DNA of 64,000 nucleotides, taken from Leclercia sp. AS011 (lineage in GTDB: Bacteria > Pseudomonadota > Gammaproteobacteria > Enterobacterales > Enterobacteriaceae). The DNA lies in contig NZ_JBBCMA010000001.1 in the NCBI RefSeq assembly GCF_037152535.1, forward strand, positions 2,418,001 through 2,482,000. The letters run 5' to 3'. Under the pieces are notes generated by a model. That model was not told the DNA's origin, ran no database searches, and was given only the letters and a program-made list of their open reading frames with translations. Below, piece after piece: positions 42,988-53,942 of the stretch. A program made the position numbers and the translations under genes. The stretch's first letter is position 1. The number at the start of each line of letters is the position of its first letter.

Positions 42988-43806
42988 CTATTCGGGGGAA
43001 TAAGGAAGATCAGGTGTATCCAGCCAATGGGTTAAAAAGTGGGACACGGCCTCGTTGCGGCAGTGTCCGATAACCGGTAAATGCGAGAGCTCAGCGATCA
43101 GTTGCGGCATCGCATTACCCATAATCAGGCCGCGTCCCACGCTGCCCAGCATCTCGCGATCGTTCATCGCATCGCCAAACGCCATACACTCCTGCAAGGT
43201 TAAGCCCAGATGATCGCTCAGCACCGCCAGGGCGGAACCTTTGTTGCACCCGACCGGCAGCACCTCCAGGCAATCGATCGCCGAGAAGGTCAAATGGGCA
43301 CGGTTACCCAGCGCCTCGTTGAGCTGAATGCGCAGGCGGCACAGATCGTCGTGATCGCCGCAGAAACAGACTTTAGTCACCGCATGCGCCGGGATACGAC
43401 GCAGATCGGTCAGCTGATACTGGAAGCCACTGTAGACGTGCGCATCCAGTAGCGCCGGGAGCGCTTTTCCGGTCAGCCAGCCGGTGTCGTTAAACACGTG
43501 GATGCTGGCCTGGGTGTCCCAGGTGGTATGCAGTACCTGCTCCGCCACGTCCGGGGCCAAATCCTGACGATAAAGCACCTCCCCCTCCAGAGAGTGGATG
43601 CGCGTGCCGTTGCCGGTAATCAAAAAGGCATCGAGGGAGAGTGCCCCCATCAGGTGACGCATCTCCAGCACATGACGGCCCGTGGCGAAGGTGAGCGTAA
43701 TGTCGCGCTCATGCAGTCGCTTCAGCGTGCTCAGCGTCTTGTCGCCTAAACGGTGGTCCGGCATTAACAAGGTGCCGTCCATATCAAATGCAGCCAGCCG
43801 CGCCAT
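42988..43806 (-). CDS. cof: HMP-PP phosphatase Cof (HAD family)
   Basis: HAD-superfamily IIB phosphatase hydrolysing the thiamin precursor HMP-pyrophosphate, and other phosphorylated compounds, in E. coli. The catalytic DXD motif is D8-M-D10 in FDMDGTLL. Motif II is in FATGR, and the metal-site aspartates are in [12 protein letters not shown] near the C-terminus. Length (272 residues) equals E. coli Cof. It is divergent from ybaE, about 100 bases away. Confidence 0.94.
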   Translation of the reverse strand: MARLAAFDMDGTLLMPDHRLGDKTLSTLKRLHERDITLTFATGRHVLEMRHLMGALSLDAFLITGNGTRIHSLEGEVLYRQDLAPDVAEQVLHTTWDTQASIHVFNDTGWLTGKALPALLDAHVYSGFQYQLTDLRRIPAHAVTKVCFCGDHDDLCRLRIQLNEALGNRAHLTFSAIDCLEVLPVGCNKGSALAVLSDHLGLTLQECMAFGDAMNDREMLGSVGRGLIMGNAMPQLIAELSHLPVIGHCRNEAVSHFLTHWLDTPDLPYSPE

Positions 43807-43907
43807 AGGAACTCCGAAAATGTGAGGGGGTTAACTTGTGCATCAGTATTGCGTGATATATACGGAAGTAATACTGAATAGATGGAAATTATTGTTCCGG
43901 GTTTACT

Positions 43908-45608
43908 ATGCGCCAGCTTAATCGACTTAATCAGTACCAGCGGCTGTGGCAACCCTCAGCCGGTGCGCCGCAGCAGGTCAGCGTCGCCGAGCTGGCCAGC
44001 CGCTGTTTTTGCAGCGAACGGCATGTGCGCACGCTTTTGCGTCAGGCCCAGGAGGCCGGGTGGCTAAGCTGGCAGGCCCGGTCAGGGCGCGGTAAGCGCG
44101 GCGAATTGCGCTTTCACGTCACGCCGGAATCGCTGCGCAATACGATGATGGAACAGGCGCTGAAACGCGGCCAGCAGCACAACGCTCTGGAACTGGCGCA
44201 GCTGGCACCCCAGGCGCTGCGTGCTTTGCTGCACCCGTTTCTGGGCGGACAGTGGCAGAACAACACTCCGACGCTGCGCATTCCCTATTACCGTCCCCTC
44301 GATCCGCTCCATCCGGGCTTTTTGCCCGGCCGCGCCGAGCAGCATCTGGTCGGGCAGATCTTTTCCGGTCTGACAAGGTTCAACGACACCAGCAGCGAGC
44401 CGGGCGGCGATCTGGCGCATCACTGGGAGATCTCAGCCGACGGGCTTAGCTGGCACTTCTACATTCGCTCCACGCTGCACTGGCATAACGGTGACAAAGT
44501 CGAGGCGGCCCAGCTCCAGAACCAGCTGGCGCGGCTGCTGACCCTGCCCGCCCTGCGCAAACTGTTCAACAGCGTCAAGCAGATTGAGGTGACCCATCCC
44601 CAGTGTCTGACCTTCGTGTTACACCAGCCGGACTACTGGCTGGCGCACCGCCTGGCGAGCTACTGCAGCCGTCTTGCCCATCCGGATCAGCCCCTGACGG
44701 GGAGCGGACCCTTCCGGCTGGCAATCTTCGACGCGGATCTGGTCCGGCTGGAGAGCCACGAGCAGTACCATCTGGGGCATCCGCTGCTGAAAGCAATTGA
44801 GTACTGGATCACTCCTCAGCTTTTTGACCAGGATTTAGGCACCAGCTGCCGCCATCCGGTACAGATCGCCATTGGCGAGCCGGAGGAGCTGGCCAGTCTG
44901 CGGCTGGTCAGTAACAGTATCAGCCTCGGTTTTTGCTATCTCACGCTGAAGCAGAGCGGCAGGTTAAGCGAGGCGCAGGCCCGCAGGCTGATCGACATCA
45001 TTCATCACACCTCCCTGCTGCATACCCTGCCGCTGGATGAGAACCTTATTACCCCGACCCAGGAGTTGCTGCCGGGGTGGTCAATTCCGCAGTGGCCGCA
45101 GGTGCACACTCCTGCCCTGCCGGAGGCGCTGACCCTGATCTATCACCTGCCGGTGGAGTTACACACCATGGCGGAGCAGCTTAAACGCTACCTGGCTCTG
45201 GAAGGCTGCCAGTTAACGGTGATTTTCCATGATGCCAAAACCTGGGATGGCTGCACCGCCCTTGCGGATGCCGATATGATGATGGGCGACAGGTTGATTG
45301 GCGAAGCGCCGGAATACACCCTGGAGCAGTGGCTGCGCTGCGATGCGCTCTGGCCGCACCTGCTCAGTGCCCCGCAGTTCGCGCACCTGATGGCGACCCT
45401 GGATGCGGTTCAGGTTCTGCCCGATCCCGCGGCGCGCCATCTGGCGTTGAAAGAGGTGTTCTCGCAGTTAATGGAGCGTGCCGTCCTGACGCCGCTGTTT
45501 AACTATCAGTACCAAATCAGCGCCCCGCCGGGCGTGAACGGCATCCGCCTGAATCCGCGCGGCTGGTTTGATTTTACCGAGGCCTGGCTGCCGGCCCCGA
45601 AAGCGTGA
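43908..45608 (+). CDS. ybaE: YbaE, SgrR-like transcriptional regulator
   Basis: Predicted DNA-binding protein with an N-terminal winged helix-turn-helix of the SgrR type (about 1-110; SVAELASRCFCSERHVRTLL) and a large C-terminal solute-binding-protein-like domain (SBP_bac_5, about 160-560) that would bind an unknown ligand. The 566 residues equal E. coli YbaE in length. It has no signal peptide, so it acts in the cytoplasm. Target genes are unknown; the adjacent queC and cof are natural candidates to test. Confidence 0.9.
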   Translation: MRQLNRLNQYQRLWQPSAGAPQQVSVAELASRCFCSERHVRTLLRQAQEAGWLSWQARSGRGKRGELRFHVTPESLRNTMMEQALKRGQQHNALELAQLAPQALRALLHPFLGGQWQNNTPTLRIPYYRPLDPLHPGFLPGRAEQHLVGQIFSGLTRFNDTSSEPGGDLAHHWEISADGLSWHFYIRSTLHWHNGDKVEAAQLQNQLARLLTLPALRKLFNSVKQIEVTHPQCLTFVLHQPDYWLAHRLASYCSRLAHPDQPLTGSGPFRLAIFDADLVRLESHEQYHLGHPLLKAIEYWITPQLFDQDLGTSCRHPVQIAIGEPEELASLRLVSNSISLGFCYLTLKQSGRLSEAQARRLIDIIHHTSLLHTLPLDENLITPTQELLPGWSIPQWPQVHTPALPEALTLIYHLPVELHTMAEQLKRYLALEGCQLTVIFHDAKTWDGCTALADADMMMGDRLIGEAPEYTLEQWLRCDALWPHLLSAPQFAHLMATLDAVQVLPDPAARHLALKEVFSQLMERAVLTPLFNYQYQISAPPGVNGIRLNPRGWFDFTEAWLPAPKA

Positions 45609-45674
45609 AGAAGCTGGTCGCCGCCACGGGCAGACGTTACCATAGGCCTTTAACCGTGAAAGTTGGGAAGATTA

Positions 45675-46370
45675 ATGAAACGTGCCGTTGTCGTGTTCAG
45701 TGGAGGCCAGGACTCCACGACCTGTCTGGTTCAGGCTCTGCAGCAATATGATGAAGTCCACTGTGTGACTTTTGACTATGGTCAGCGCCATAGCGAAGAG
45801 ATTGAGGTCGCGCAGAAACTGGCGGTGAAACTCGGCGCACGGGCGCATAAGGTACTGGATGTCACCCTGCTAAATGAACTTGCGGTGAGCAGCCTCACCC
45901 GCGACAGCATTCCGGTGCCGGACTACGAACCGGATGCCGAAGGGATCCCAAATACCTTCGTGCCGGGACGTAATATCCTCTTCCTGACCCTCACCGCCAT
46001 CTACGCGTATCAGGTCCAGGCCGAGGCAATCATTACCGGCGTGTGCGAAACCGACTTCTCCGGCTACCCGGACTGCCGTGACGAGTTTGTGAAAGCCCTC
46101 AACCACGCCGTGAATCTGGGGATGGCCAAGGATATCCGCTTCGAAACGCCGCTAATGTGGCTCGATAAAGCCGAAACCTGGGCGCTGGCCGACTACTGGG
46201 GCAAGCTGGATCTGGTGCGTAACGAAACGTTGACCTGCTACAACGGCATTCAGGGCGATGGCTGCGGCCAGTGCGCCGCCTGTAACCTGCGTGCCAACGG
46301 CCTGAACCACTACCTGGCGGATAAAGTCGGAGTCATGGCGGCCCTGAAAAAGAAAACCGGTCTTAACTGA
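45675..46370 (+). CDS. queC: 7-cyano-7-deazaguanine (preQ0) synthase
   Basis: Converts carboxy-deazaguanine to preQ0 with ATP and ammonia in queuosine tRNA-modification synthesis. N-type ATP pyrophosphatase loop SGGQDSTTC is at 9-17, and the zinc ligands are in [16 protein letters not shown] (about C188, C197, C200, C203). The start [10 protein letters not shown] gives 231 residues as in E. coli; an upstream in-frame start adds four residues. It lies 66 bases after ybaE on the same strand. Confidence 0.96.
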   Translation: MKRAVVVFSGGQDSTTCLVQALQQYDEVHCVTFDYGQRHSEEIEVAQKLAVKLGARAHKVLDVTLLNELAVSSLTRDSIPVPDYEPDAEGIPNTFVPGRNILFLTLTAIYAYQVQAEAIITGVCETDFSGYPDCRDEFVKALNHAVNLGMAKDIRFETPLMWLDKAETWALADYWGKLDLVRNETLTCYNGIQGDGCGQCAACNLRANGLNHYLADKVGVMAALKKKTGLN

Positions 46371-46382
46371 TCCTGGCCCGTC

Positions 46383-46411
46383 TGCCGGGGAAGCCTCCGC
46401 TTCGCCCGGCA
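46383..46411. terminator. Hairpin between queC and fadM
   Basis: Long GC-rich inverted repeat (TGCCGGGGAAGC / GCTTCGCCCGGCA, one bulge) between the convergent stops. It lacks a U-tract on the queC side and may be a REP-like unit. Confidence 0.6.
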
Positions 46412-46424
46412 TCAAATTCCGGAT

Positions 46425-46823
46425 TTACTTGATTAACAGCTCCAGCTTCTCACGTAACTCCCCTTCCAGCGGCAGCGCTTTCTGGGTTTGCAGATCGATG
46501 CAGACAAATGTGATCAGCGCATCTGCCACCACCTGCCCTTCCGGTTCCAGCGTTACAACCTGGCTCAATACTCCGCTTTTACCGTTCAGCTGCTGTAACT
46601 GGCTGGTGACGGTGAGGAGATCGCTGAGTACCGCGGGACGGCGATAGTTAATGTTGATGTTCGCCACCACAAAGGCGATACGACGCGCGGTCATCCACTG
46701 AAAACTTTCGCTGTTTTCCAGCCCATCCCAGCGCGCCTCTTCAAGAAACTCAAGATAACGTGCGTTATTAACGTGTTGATAAACATCGAGGTGGTAACCG
46801 CGTACTTTGATTTGAGTCTGCAT
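46425..46823 (-). CDS. fadM: Long-chain acyl-CoA thioesterase FadM (YbaW)
   Basis: Hot-dog thioesterase of 132 residues, acting on long-chain acyl-CoAs such as 3,5-tetradecadienoyl-CoA during oleate beta-oxidation. The 4-hydroxybenzoyl-CoA thioesterase-like motif is DVYQHVNNARYLEFLEEARW (about 13-32), with the catalytic Asp at its start. It is preceded by a FadR-like operator. ybaV lies upstream on the same strand. Confidence 0.94.
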   Translation of the reverse strand: MQTQIKVRGYHLDVYQHVNNARYLEFLEEARWDGLENSESFQWMTARRIAFVVANININYRRPAVLSDLLTVTSQLQQLNGKSGVLSQVVTLEPEGQVVADALITFVCIDLQTQKALPLEGELREKLELLIK

Positions 46824-46860
46824 AGCGCAATAGCCTTCAGGGTTGTTATTTATAAGATTC

Positions 46861-46884
46861 AGAGGTCATACTGGTATGACCTCT
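46861..46884. promoter_or_regulatory. FadR-like operator upstream of fadM
   Basis: A 24-bp palindrome with perfect 11-bp arms (AGAGGTCATAC / GTATGACCTCT) around TG. It contains CTGGTATGACC, which differs at one position from the FadR core CTGGTCNGACC. It is centred about 50 bp before the fadM start. FadR control of fadM is known in E. coli. The symmetry could alternatively form a weak ybaV terminator. Confidence 0.65.
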
Positions 46885-46918
46885 TTATCCTGGCAAATTT
46901 TAGCCACTGTGCAAGTTA

Positions 46919-47332
<414 letters not shown>

Positions 47333-47369
47333 TCATTTTTAAGGGACAAACAGCAGATTGCAGAAATGG

Positions 47370-47393
47370 AAAAGGCCGCGAAAGCGGCCTTTT
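47370..47393 (-). terminator. Intrinsic terminator of ppiD
   Basis: Arms AAAAGGCCGC and GCGGCCTTTT with a 4-base loop lie 42 bases after the ppiD stop. The T-tract works on the ppiD strand, and the symmetry means it could act in both directions. Confidence 0.85.
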
Positions 47394-47435
47394 GGTGTTG
47401 CAGTACGTTGCTTAAAGTTGCGAGCAGCTACGTAA

Positions 47436-49307
47436 TTACTGCTGGGTAATGATATCGCCCAGCTTGATTTTGGCTTCTTTACGCAGGTTGCTCATCAGTG
47501 CTTCGAAGGCAATTTGCGCGTTGTTCTGGGTGATACCCTGAACCATCGCTTTCTTCTGCGCTTCCGGCATGGTGCCCGCTTTCACTTCGTCCAGCGCCAG
47601 AACCACCACGTTGCCCTGCATATCGTTGGCGATACCGAAGCTCGGCTTGTCTTTCGCCGGCAGGCTCAGACCGAATGCCGCCTGGCTGATCGGATCCTGA
47701 CCGGTACGGCTCAGCGTTTTCGCCTCGCCAAAGCTCAGGCCAGCCGCTTTCAGCGCCTCATCACCTTTACCGGCTTTCAGCTCGGCCAGCAGCTTCTCAG
47801 CGTCCAGCTTCGCCTGTTGCACGGCTTTGTTATGTTTCACCAGCGCCGTGATTTGATCTTTCACCTCATCCAGCGGCTTGATGGCTTCCGGCTTGTGCTC
47901 GCTCACGCGCAGAACAAAGGCCCGGTCACCGTCGACGGTGATGATGTCAGAGTTGCTGCCCGGAGTGCCGTTTTCGCCGACCAGACCGCCATTGAAGATG
48001 GCATCCGCAACCGGTTTGAAGTTCAGCTCTTCCGGCAGATTGTCATGACCAAACCAGCCGGTAGTGACCGCTTTCGCACCTGCGGCCTGCTCTGCGCCCG
48101 CCAGCGACTCGTTGTCATTGCTCGCCGCGTCGCTCACTTTCTGCTGCAACGCATAGAAACCATCCAGCGCTTTCTCCTGCTTCACTTTCGCCGCGATGTC
48201 ATCACGAACGTCAGCCAGCGGTTTGGTGGTCGCCGGGGTGATGTCATCCAGACGCACCACCAGGAAGCCGACGGAGGATTTGATCACACCAGAAAGTTGA
48301 CCTTTCTCTTTCAGACCGGCATTTTTCAGCTCGTCCGGGGTGGTGCCCTCTTCCAGCCAGCCCATGTCACCGCCGTTTTTGGCGGAGATGATGTCGGTGG
48401 ATTTCTCTTTCGCCACCGTCGCGAAGTCGGTGCCTTTGTTAAGCTCTTCCAGCGCCGCTTTGGCGTCGTCTTCAGTTTTGGTCTGAATCACGCTGAAACG
48501 GTTACGCTGTGGCTGAGTGAACTGTTCCTGATGCTGATCGTAGTAAGACTGGATCTCCGCATCGGTTGCGTTTTCCTGCATCGCAGCCGCATCCAGCTTG
48601 ATGTAGCTTACGCGGAACTGCTCCGGGGCGGTGAAGTTGTTTTTGTTCTGCTCGTAGTAGCTCTTCACCTCTTCGTCGCTCGCCTGCTGCTTAGCGGCCA
48701 GAGCATTAACGTCGAAAGTGGCTTCGCGCACGACGCGCTGCTGTGAGACCAGCGTCGCCAGTTCATCCGCTTCGCCTTTGAGCATGAAGTCAGTGCCGAC
48801 AACAGCGTTGATCAGCTGCTGAGTGGTCAGCTGGTTACGCAGCGCCTGAGCGTATTGATCCGGCGTCATCCCCATCTGATTCACGATAGCGTTATAGCGG
48901 GTGTTATCGAATTTGCCGTCATTCTGGAAAGCCGGGGTGGAGAAAATGGCTTTCTTAACCTGATCGTCGCTGATGCTCAGACCGAGGTCACGGGCGTACT
49001 GATCCAGCAGCGCTTCGTCGATAAGACGGTTCAGCGTCTGCTGACGCAGGTTTTTCATGTACCCTTCATTCGCCGCCAGTTCAGAGAACTGATCGCCCAG
49101 CTGTTGCTGCATGCGGTTACGTTCACCGGCGAATGCATTCTCAAACTGCCCACGGCTGATTTCCTGGTCGTTCACTTTTGCGGCGTAGTTTGCACTACCG
49201 CCAATCAGGTATCCGCTCACGCCGGTCAATATGAACGACACGATAATGATACCGAAAATAATCTTGAGCACGAGGCTGTTAGCAGCCGTGCGTAAGCTGT
49301 CCATCAT
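47436..49307 (-). CDS. ppiD: Periplasmic folding chaperone PpiD
   Basis: Inner-membrane-anchored SurA-like chaperone that sits at the SecYEG exit and helps outer-membrane and periplasmic proteins fold. 623 residues: one TM helix (about 14-34), a SurA-like N-terminal chaperone domain, and a parvulin domain (about 265-355: NGGDMGWLEEG, VIKSSVGFLVVRLDD). The parvulin domain of this family is catalytically inactive. The MM start is retained. It follows hupB on the same strand. Confidence 0.96.
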   Translation of the reverse strand: MMDSLRTAANSLVLKIIFGIIIVSFILTGVSGYLIGGSANYAAKVNDQEISRGQFENAFAGERNRMQQQLGDQFSELAANEGYMKNLRQQTLNRLIDEALLDQYARDLGLSISDDQVKKAIFSTPAFQNDGKFDNTRYNAIVNQMGMTPDQYAQALRNQLTTQQLINAVVGTDFMLKGEADELATLVSQQRVVREATFDVNALAAKQQASDEEVKSYYEQNKNNFTAPEQFRVSYIKLDAAAMQENATDAEIQSYYDQHQEQFTQPQRNRFSVIQTKTEDDAKAALEELNKGTDFATVAKEKSTDIISAKNGGDMGWLEEGTTPDELKNAGLKEKGQLSGVIKSSVGFLVVRLDDITPATTKPLADVRDDIAAKVKQEKALDGFYALQQKVSDAASNDNESLAGAEQAAGAKAVTTGWFGHDNLPEELNFKPVADAIFNGGLVGENGTPGSNSDIITVDGDRAFVLRVSEHKPEAIKPLDEVKDQITALVKHNKAVQQAKLDAEKLLAELKAGKGDEALKAAGLSFGEAKTLSRTGQDPISQAAFGLSLPAKDKPSFGIANDMQGNVVVLALDEVKAGTMPEAQKKAMVQGITQNNAQIAFEALMSNLRKEAKIKLGDIITQQ

Positions 49308-49454
49308 GGTGTAACCACACTCCGCTGTAGGTGACTGGTGACCTGACGCTGGCGGAAATCCTGACCGCAGCGCGTAAAGACGTATTGTGACAAGAAACCG
49401 GGGCGATTGTCAGCCCACAACTCGCAGAAACTCACATAAATCAGGCCTGGACAA

Positions 49455-49486
49455 ACAAAAAAGGCACATCAAACGATGCGCCCTTG
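49455..49486 (-). terminator. Intrinsic terminator of hupB
   Basis: On the minus strand GGCGCATC pairs with GATGTGCC across a GTTT loop, followed by TTTTTTG. It begins about 30 bases after the hupB stop. Confidence 0.82.
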
Positions 49487-49518
49487 TACTTTTCTACTTC
49501 CCTGACGTAAGAAAGCGA

Positions 49519-49791
49519 TCAGTTTACTGCGTCTTTCAGCGCTTTGCCGGCGCGGAAGCCCGGAACTTTAGCAGCAGCGATGGTGATCTCTTTACCGGTC
49601 TGAGGGTTGCGGCCAGTACGGGCAGCACGCTCTTTAACAGCAAAAGTACCAAAACCTACCAGCGCCACGTCGTCCCCAGCCTGCAGAGATTCGGTAACAG
49701 AAGCAATCAAAGCATCTAACGCACGTCCAGCCGCAGCTTTGGAGATATCAGCACCCGCAGCAATTTTGTCAATCAGTTGAGATTTATTCAC
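49519..49791 (-). CDS. hupB: DNA-binding protein HU-beta
   Basis: Small nucleoid protein (90 residues) that bends DNA as a heterodimer with HU-alpha. The DNA-binding beta-arm and its consensus [21 protein letters not shown] (split here at 46-66) are intact; the tip carries the intercalating Pro at about 63. The N-terminus [14 protein letters not shown] is that of HupB rather than HupA or IHF. It lies between lon and ppiD as in other enterobacteria. Confidence 0.97.
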   Translation of the reverse strand: MNKSQLIDKIAAGADISKAAAGRALDALIASVTESLQAGDDVALVGFGTFAVKERAARTGRNPQTGKEITIAAAKVPGFRAGKALKDAVN

Positions 49792-49933
49792 TCTTCTCTT
49801 CCTCTCTTTATAATTTATATCGCGCCTGAATCCTTCACAACGCGACCGCGCAGCAGTTATATCAGGCCTGCCATGACCTTACAACACCCGTTGTTGATGG
49901 CTGGCCCAATCAGCAATCTAAATTAGCTATACA

Positions 49934-49978
49934 AAAAAAGGCTGGCAAGCCCGAAATGGCTCACCAGCCTTGTTTTTA
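49934..49978 (-). terminator. Intrinsic terminator of lon
   Basis: On the minus strand AGGCTGG pairs with CCAGCCT, with an inner AGCC/GGCT pairing, and is followed by TTTTTTT. It begins about 25 bases after the lon stop and separates lon from hupB. Confidence 0.85.
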
Positions 49979-50001
49979 TTGACGCTCTTTGCGCGAGGTC
50001 A

Positions 50002-52356
50002 CTATTTTGCGGTCACAACCTGCATTCCGTAAGGCTCGTTCTGCAGTGCAAGGGTCAGAACTTCCTCAATACGTTTCACCGGATGGATATCCAGATCGGC
50101 GATAACGTTATCCGGAATCTCTTCCAGATCGCGCTTGTTCTCATACGGGATGAGGACCGTTTTAATGCCGCCACGGTGAGCTGCCAGCAGTTTTTCTTTC
50201 AAACCGCCAATCGGCAGAACCTGACCACGCAGGGTGATTTCACCGGTCATTGCCACATCGGCACGCACCGGGTTGCCGGTCAGACAGGACACCAGGGCAC
50301 TGCACATGGCGATACCCGCGCTTGGGCCATCTTTCGGCGTTGCCCCTTCCGGCACGTGAACGTGAATGTCGCGTTTTTCGTAAAAGTCCGGATTGATACC
50401 CAGTTTTTCCGCACGCGCGCGCACCACGGTCAGCGCAGCCTGAATGGACTCCTGCATCACTTCACCCAGCGAGCCGGTGTAGGTCAGCTTGCCTTTACCC
50501 GGTACGCAGGCGGTTTCGATGGTCAGCAGATCGCCGCCCACTTCCGTCCACGCCAGGCCAGTCACCTGACCGACGCGGTTTTCGCTGTCCGCACGGCCAT
50601 AATCGTAGCGCTGAACACCGAGGTATTCATGCAGGTTGTCGCCATTAATTTCAATGTGCTTCAACGACTTGTCGAGCAGCAGCTGTTTCACCGCCTTACG
50701 ACACAGCTTGGAGATTTCACGCTCCAGGCTACGCACGCCCGCTTCACGAGTGTAGTAACGAATAATGCCGATAATCGCACTGTCATCAACGGTCAATTCG
50801 CTTTCTTTCAGTGCGTTACGTTCAATCTGCTTCGACAGCAGGTGACGACGGGCAATATTCAGTTTTTCGTCTTCGGTGTAGCCAGAAAGACGGATCACTT
50901 CCATACGATCCAGCAGCGGAGCCGGGATATTCATGGAGTTGGAGGTCGCCACGAACATCACATCGCTGAGGTCGTAGTCCACTTCCAGGTAGTGATCGCT
51001 AAACGCCACGTTCTGCTCTGGATCCAGCACTTCAAGCAGGGCTGAAGCCGGGTCGCCACGCATGTCAGAAGACATTTTGTCGATCTCATCCAGCAGGAAC
51101 AGCGGGTTTTTAACGCCCACTTTCGCCATTTTCTGGATCAGTTTGCCTGGCATTGAACCAATATAGGTCCGACGGTGACCGCGGATTTCCGCTTCGTCAC
51201 GCACGCCGCCCAGCGCCATACGGATGTATTTACGGCCGGTGGCTTTGGCAATCGACTGACCCAGAGAGGTTTTACCCACCCCCGGCGGCCCGACCAGGCA
51301 CAGAATTGGGCCCTTGAGCTTGTTAACACGGCTCTGAACCGCGAGATACTCGAGGATGCGGTCTTTGACGCGTTCCAGACCGTAGTGGTCGGTATCCAGG
51401 ATCTCCTGGGCCTGACGCAGGTCTTTTTTGACCTTGCTGCGGGCATTCCACGGAACCTGAACCATCCACTCGATATAGCCACGTACAACCGTCGCTTCTG
51501 CCGACATCGGAGACATCATTTTCAGCTTCTGCAGTTCTGCTTCGGCCTTCTCTTTTGCCTCTTTCGGCATTTTCGCCGCGTCGATCTTACGCTTCAGCGC
51601 TTCGTTTTCGTCCGGTGCGTCGTCCATCTCACCGAGCTCTTTCTGAATGGCCTTCATCTGCTCGTTCAGATAGTACTCGCGCTGAGATTTCTCCATCTGC
51701 TTTTTGACGCGGTTGCGAATGCGTTTCTCAACCTGCAGCAGATCGATTTCAGACTCCATCATCGCCATCAGATATTCCAGACGCTCGTTAACGTCGGACA
51801 TCTCCAGCACGGACTGTTTGTCAGCCAGCTTCAGCGGCATGTGCGCAGCGATGGTGTCGGCCAGACGTGCAGGATCGTCAATGCTGTTCAGCGACGTCAG
51901 CACTTCTGGCGGGATTTTTTTATTCAGCTTGATATAGCCTTCAAACTGACTGATCGCGGTGCGAACCAGTACCTCTTGCTCACGCTCGTCGAGCTGAGGC
52001 GAGTCCAGGTATTCCGCTTTTGCTGCGAAGTGTTCACCATCATCAGATAGCGTGGTAATACGCGCACGCTGCAGCCCCTCGACCAGCACCTTCACGGTGC
52101 CATCAGGCAGCTTCAGCATTTGTAAAATAGAGGCCACGGTCCCGACGGTGAAAAGATCGTTTACACCCGGCTCATCCGTTGATGCTTCTTTCTGCGCAAC
52201 CAGCATGATTTTTTTATCATGATCCATGGCGGCTTCAAGGCAACGGATAGATTTTTCCCGCCCTACAAATAAGGGTATGACCATGTGCGGATAAACCACC
52301 ACATCGCGCAACGGCAATACGGGGATTTCAATGCGTTCAGAACGCTCAGGATTCAT
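50002..52356 (-). CDS. lon: ATP-dependent protease La (Lon)
   Basis: Hexameric AAA+ serine protease degrading misfolded proteins and regulators such as SulA and RcsA. The 784 residues are collinear with E. coli Lon. The substrate-binding N-domain (about 10-200) is followed by an AAA+ module with Walker A GPPGVGKT (about 356-363) and Walker [10 protein letters not shown]. The protease domain has the catalytic S679 in [10 protein letters not shown] and K722 in [11 protein letters not shown] sigma-32 promoter lies upstream, and clpX precedes it on the same strand. Confidence 0.98.
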   Translation of the reverse strand: MNPERSERIEIPVLPLRDVVVYPHMVIPLFVGREKSIRCLEAAMDHDKKIMLVAQKEASTDEPGVNDLFTVGTVASILQMLKLPDGTVKVLVEGLQRARITTLSDDGEHFAAKAEYLDSPQLDEREQEVLVRTAISQFEGYIKLNKKIPPEVLTSLNSIDDPARLADTIAAHMPLKLADKQSVLEMSDVNERLEYLMAMMESEIDLLQVEKRIRNRVKKQMEKSQREYYLNEQMKAIQKELGEMDDAPDENEALKRKIDAAKMPKEAKEKAEAELQKLKMMSPMSAEATVVRGYIEWMVQVPWNARSKVKKDLRQAQEILDTDHYGLERVKDRILEYLAVQSRVNKLKGPILCLVGPPGVGKTSLGQSIAKATGRKYIRMALGGVRDEAEIRGHRRTYIGSMPGKLIQKMAKVGVKNPLFLLDEIDKMSSDMRGDPASALLEVLDPEQNVAFSDHYLEVDYDLSDVMFVATSNSMNIPAPLLDRMEVIRLSGYTEDEKLNIARRHLLSKQIERNALKESELTVDDSAIIGIIRYYTREAGVRSLEREISKLCRKAVKQLLLDKSLKHIEINGDNLHEYLGVQRYDYGRADSENRVGQVTGLAWTEVGGDLLTIETACVPGKGKLTYTGSLGEVMQESIQAALTVVRARAEKLGINPDFYEKRDIHVHVPEGATPKDGPSAGIAMCSALVSCLTGNPVRADVAMTGEITLRGQVLPIGGLKEKLLAAHRGGIKTVLIPYENKRDLEEIPDNVIADLDIHPVKRIEEVLTLALQNEPYGMQVVTAK

Positions 52357-52438
52357 AGAGCTCTCTCTTAGTTTAGTGTCCGCCAGGTAATCAGGTTGCA
52401 GGACTGTGCTTCATGCAACCATTAACATGTAATCCAGT

Positions 52439-52466
52439 ATATGGGGATGATTCCCACACATTCAAC
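52439..52466 (-). promoter_or_regulatory. Sigma-32 heat-shock promoter of lon
   Basis: On the minus strand, GTTGAA (52466-52461) and CCCCATAT (52446-52439) are separated by 14 bases, in agreement with the RpoH consensus. It lies about 85-110 bases upstream of the lon start and just beyond the clpX terminator. Confidence 0.9.
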
Positions 52467-52485
52467 GCCATGTTTACGGAAAAAT

Positions 52486-52513
52486 AAAAGGGGGGATTAA
52501 ATCCCCCCTTTTT
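52486..52513 (-). terminator. Intrinsic terminator of clpX
   Basis: Stem GGGGGGAT/ATCCCCCC within AAAA and TTTTT flanks begins 28 bases after the clpX stop. It ends the clpPX transcript before the lon promoter and is symmetric enough to work both ways. Confidence 0.88.
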
Positions 52514-52540
52514 GATTAACTGCTTGTATGCTCTGGTTAA

Positions 52541-53815
52541 TTATTCACCAGAGGCCTGCTGCGCTTCCGGCGTACCGTAAATCAGCAGCGGCTTGCTTTG
52601 GCCGGCAATGACCGACTCGTCGATAACCACTTTTTCAACCTCTTCCATGGAAGGAAGATCGTACATGGTATCCAGCAGGGCAGCTTCAACGATTGAACGC
52701 AGACCACGTGCACCGGTTTTACGAGCCATCGCTTTCTTGGCAATCGCATCCAGCGCTTCGTCGCGGAATTCCAGTTCAACGCCTTCCAGATTGAACAACG
52801 CCTGATACTGTTTGGTCAGGGCATTTTTCGGCTCTTTCAGGATCTGAATCAGCGCATCTTCACTCAGTTCTGTCAGGGTGGCGACAACCGGCAGACGACC
52901 AATGAACTCAGGGATCAGACCAAACTTAATCAGATCTTCTGGCTCAACCTGGGTCAGCAGTTCGCCCTCTTTCGCTTTTTCAGACTTCGCCTTCACCGTG
53001 GCGCCAAAGCCAATACCCGAGCCGGTTTCAACACGGTTAGCAATGACTTTATCCAGGCCGGCAAACGCACCGCCACAGATAAACAGGATTTTGGACGTAT
53101 CAACCTGCAGGAACTCCTGCTGCGGATGCTTACGGCCTCCCTGCGGTGGAACAGCGGCAACCGTCCCTTCGATCAGTTTCAGTAATGCCTGCTGCACGCC
53201 TTCACCGGACACGTCACGAGTGATGGACGGGTTATCGGATTTACGTGAGATTTTGTCGATCTCATCGATATACACGATACCGCGCTGGGCTTTCTGTACG
53301 TCGTAATCGCACTTCTGCAGCAGTTTCTGGATGATGTTTTCCACATCCTCACCCACATAACCGGCTTCGGTCAGGGTGGTGGCATCCGCCATGGTAAACG
53401 GAACATCCAGCAGACGTGCCAGGGTTTCTGCCAGCAGGGTTTTACCGGAACCGGTTGGGCCGATCAGCAAAATGTTACTTTTGCCCAGCTCAACGCCGTT
53501 GCTGTTATCCCCGTTACGCAGACGTTTGTAGTGGTTGTACACCGCCACTGCCAGCACTTTCTTCGCCTGTTCCTGACCGATGACGTAGTCATCAAGGTGA
53601 TGACGGATCTCATGCGGCGTCGGTAACGCGCTGCGCTCACGGTGTGGTGCGACTTCTTTAATCTCTTCGCGGATGATGTCGTTACATAAGTCGACACATT
53701 CGTCGCAGATATACACGGATGGCCCGGCAATCAGTTTGCGCACTTCATGCTGGCTTTTGCCGCAAAAAGAGCAGTACAACAGTTTGCCCGATCCATCTTT
53801 GCGTTTATCTGTCAT
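52541..53815 (-). CDS. clpX: ATP-dependent unfoldase ClpX
   Basis: AAA+ hexamer that unfolds tagged proteins for ClpP or acts alone as a chaperone. The N-terminal zinc domain has C15, C18, C37 and C40. Walker A GPTGSGKT is at 119-126 and Walker B YIDEIDK follows. The ClpP-docking IGF loop is visible in [11 protein letters not shown]. The 424 residues equal the E. coli length. It is cotranscribed with clpP, with 127 bases between them. Confidence 0.98.
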   Translation of the reverse strand: MTDKRKDGSGKLLYCSFCGKSQHEVRKLIAGPSVYICDECVDLCNDIIREEIKEVAPHRERSALPTPHEIRHHLDDYVIGQEQAKKVLAVAVYNHYKRLRNGDNSNGVELGKSNILLIGPTGSGKTLLAETLARLLDVPFTMADATTLTEAGYVGEDVENIIQKLLQKCDYDVQKAQRGIVYIDEIDKISRKSDNPSITRDVSGEGVQQALLKLIEGTVAAVPPQGGRKHPQQEFLQVDTSKILFICGGAFAGLDKVIANRVETGSGIGFGATVKAKSEKAKEGELLTQVEPEDLIKFGLIPEFIGRLPVVATLTELSEDALIQILKEPKNALTKQYQALFNLEGVELEFRDEALDAIAKKAMARKTGARGLRSIVEAALLDTMYDLPSMEEVEKVVIDESVIAGQSKPLLIYGTPEAQQASGE

Positions 53816-53942
53816 GAGTCAAAACCTCTTTTTAAGTTCTTTGTGCCGCACATGACGACGCAAATGCCATTCTCAGACGCAGGCTGCTGGTAAGCCAGGT
53901 GCCGCCCTACCATAGTATAGCGGCACACCCGCGCCGTGGGCA

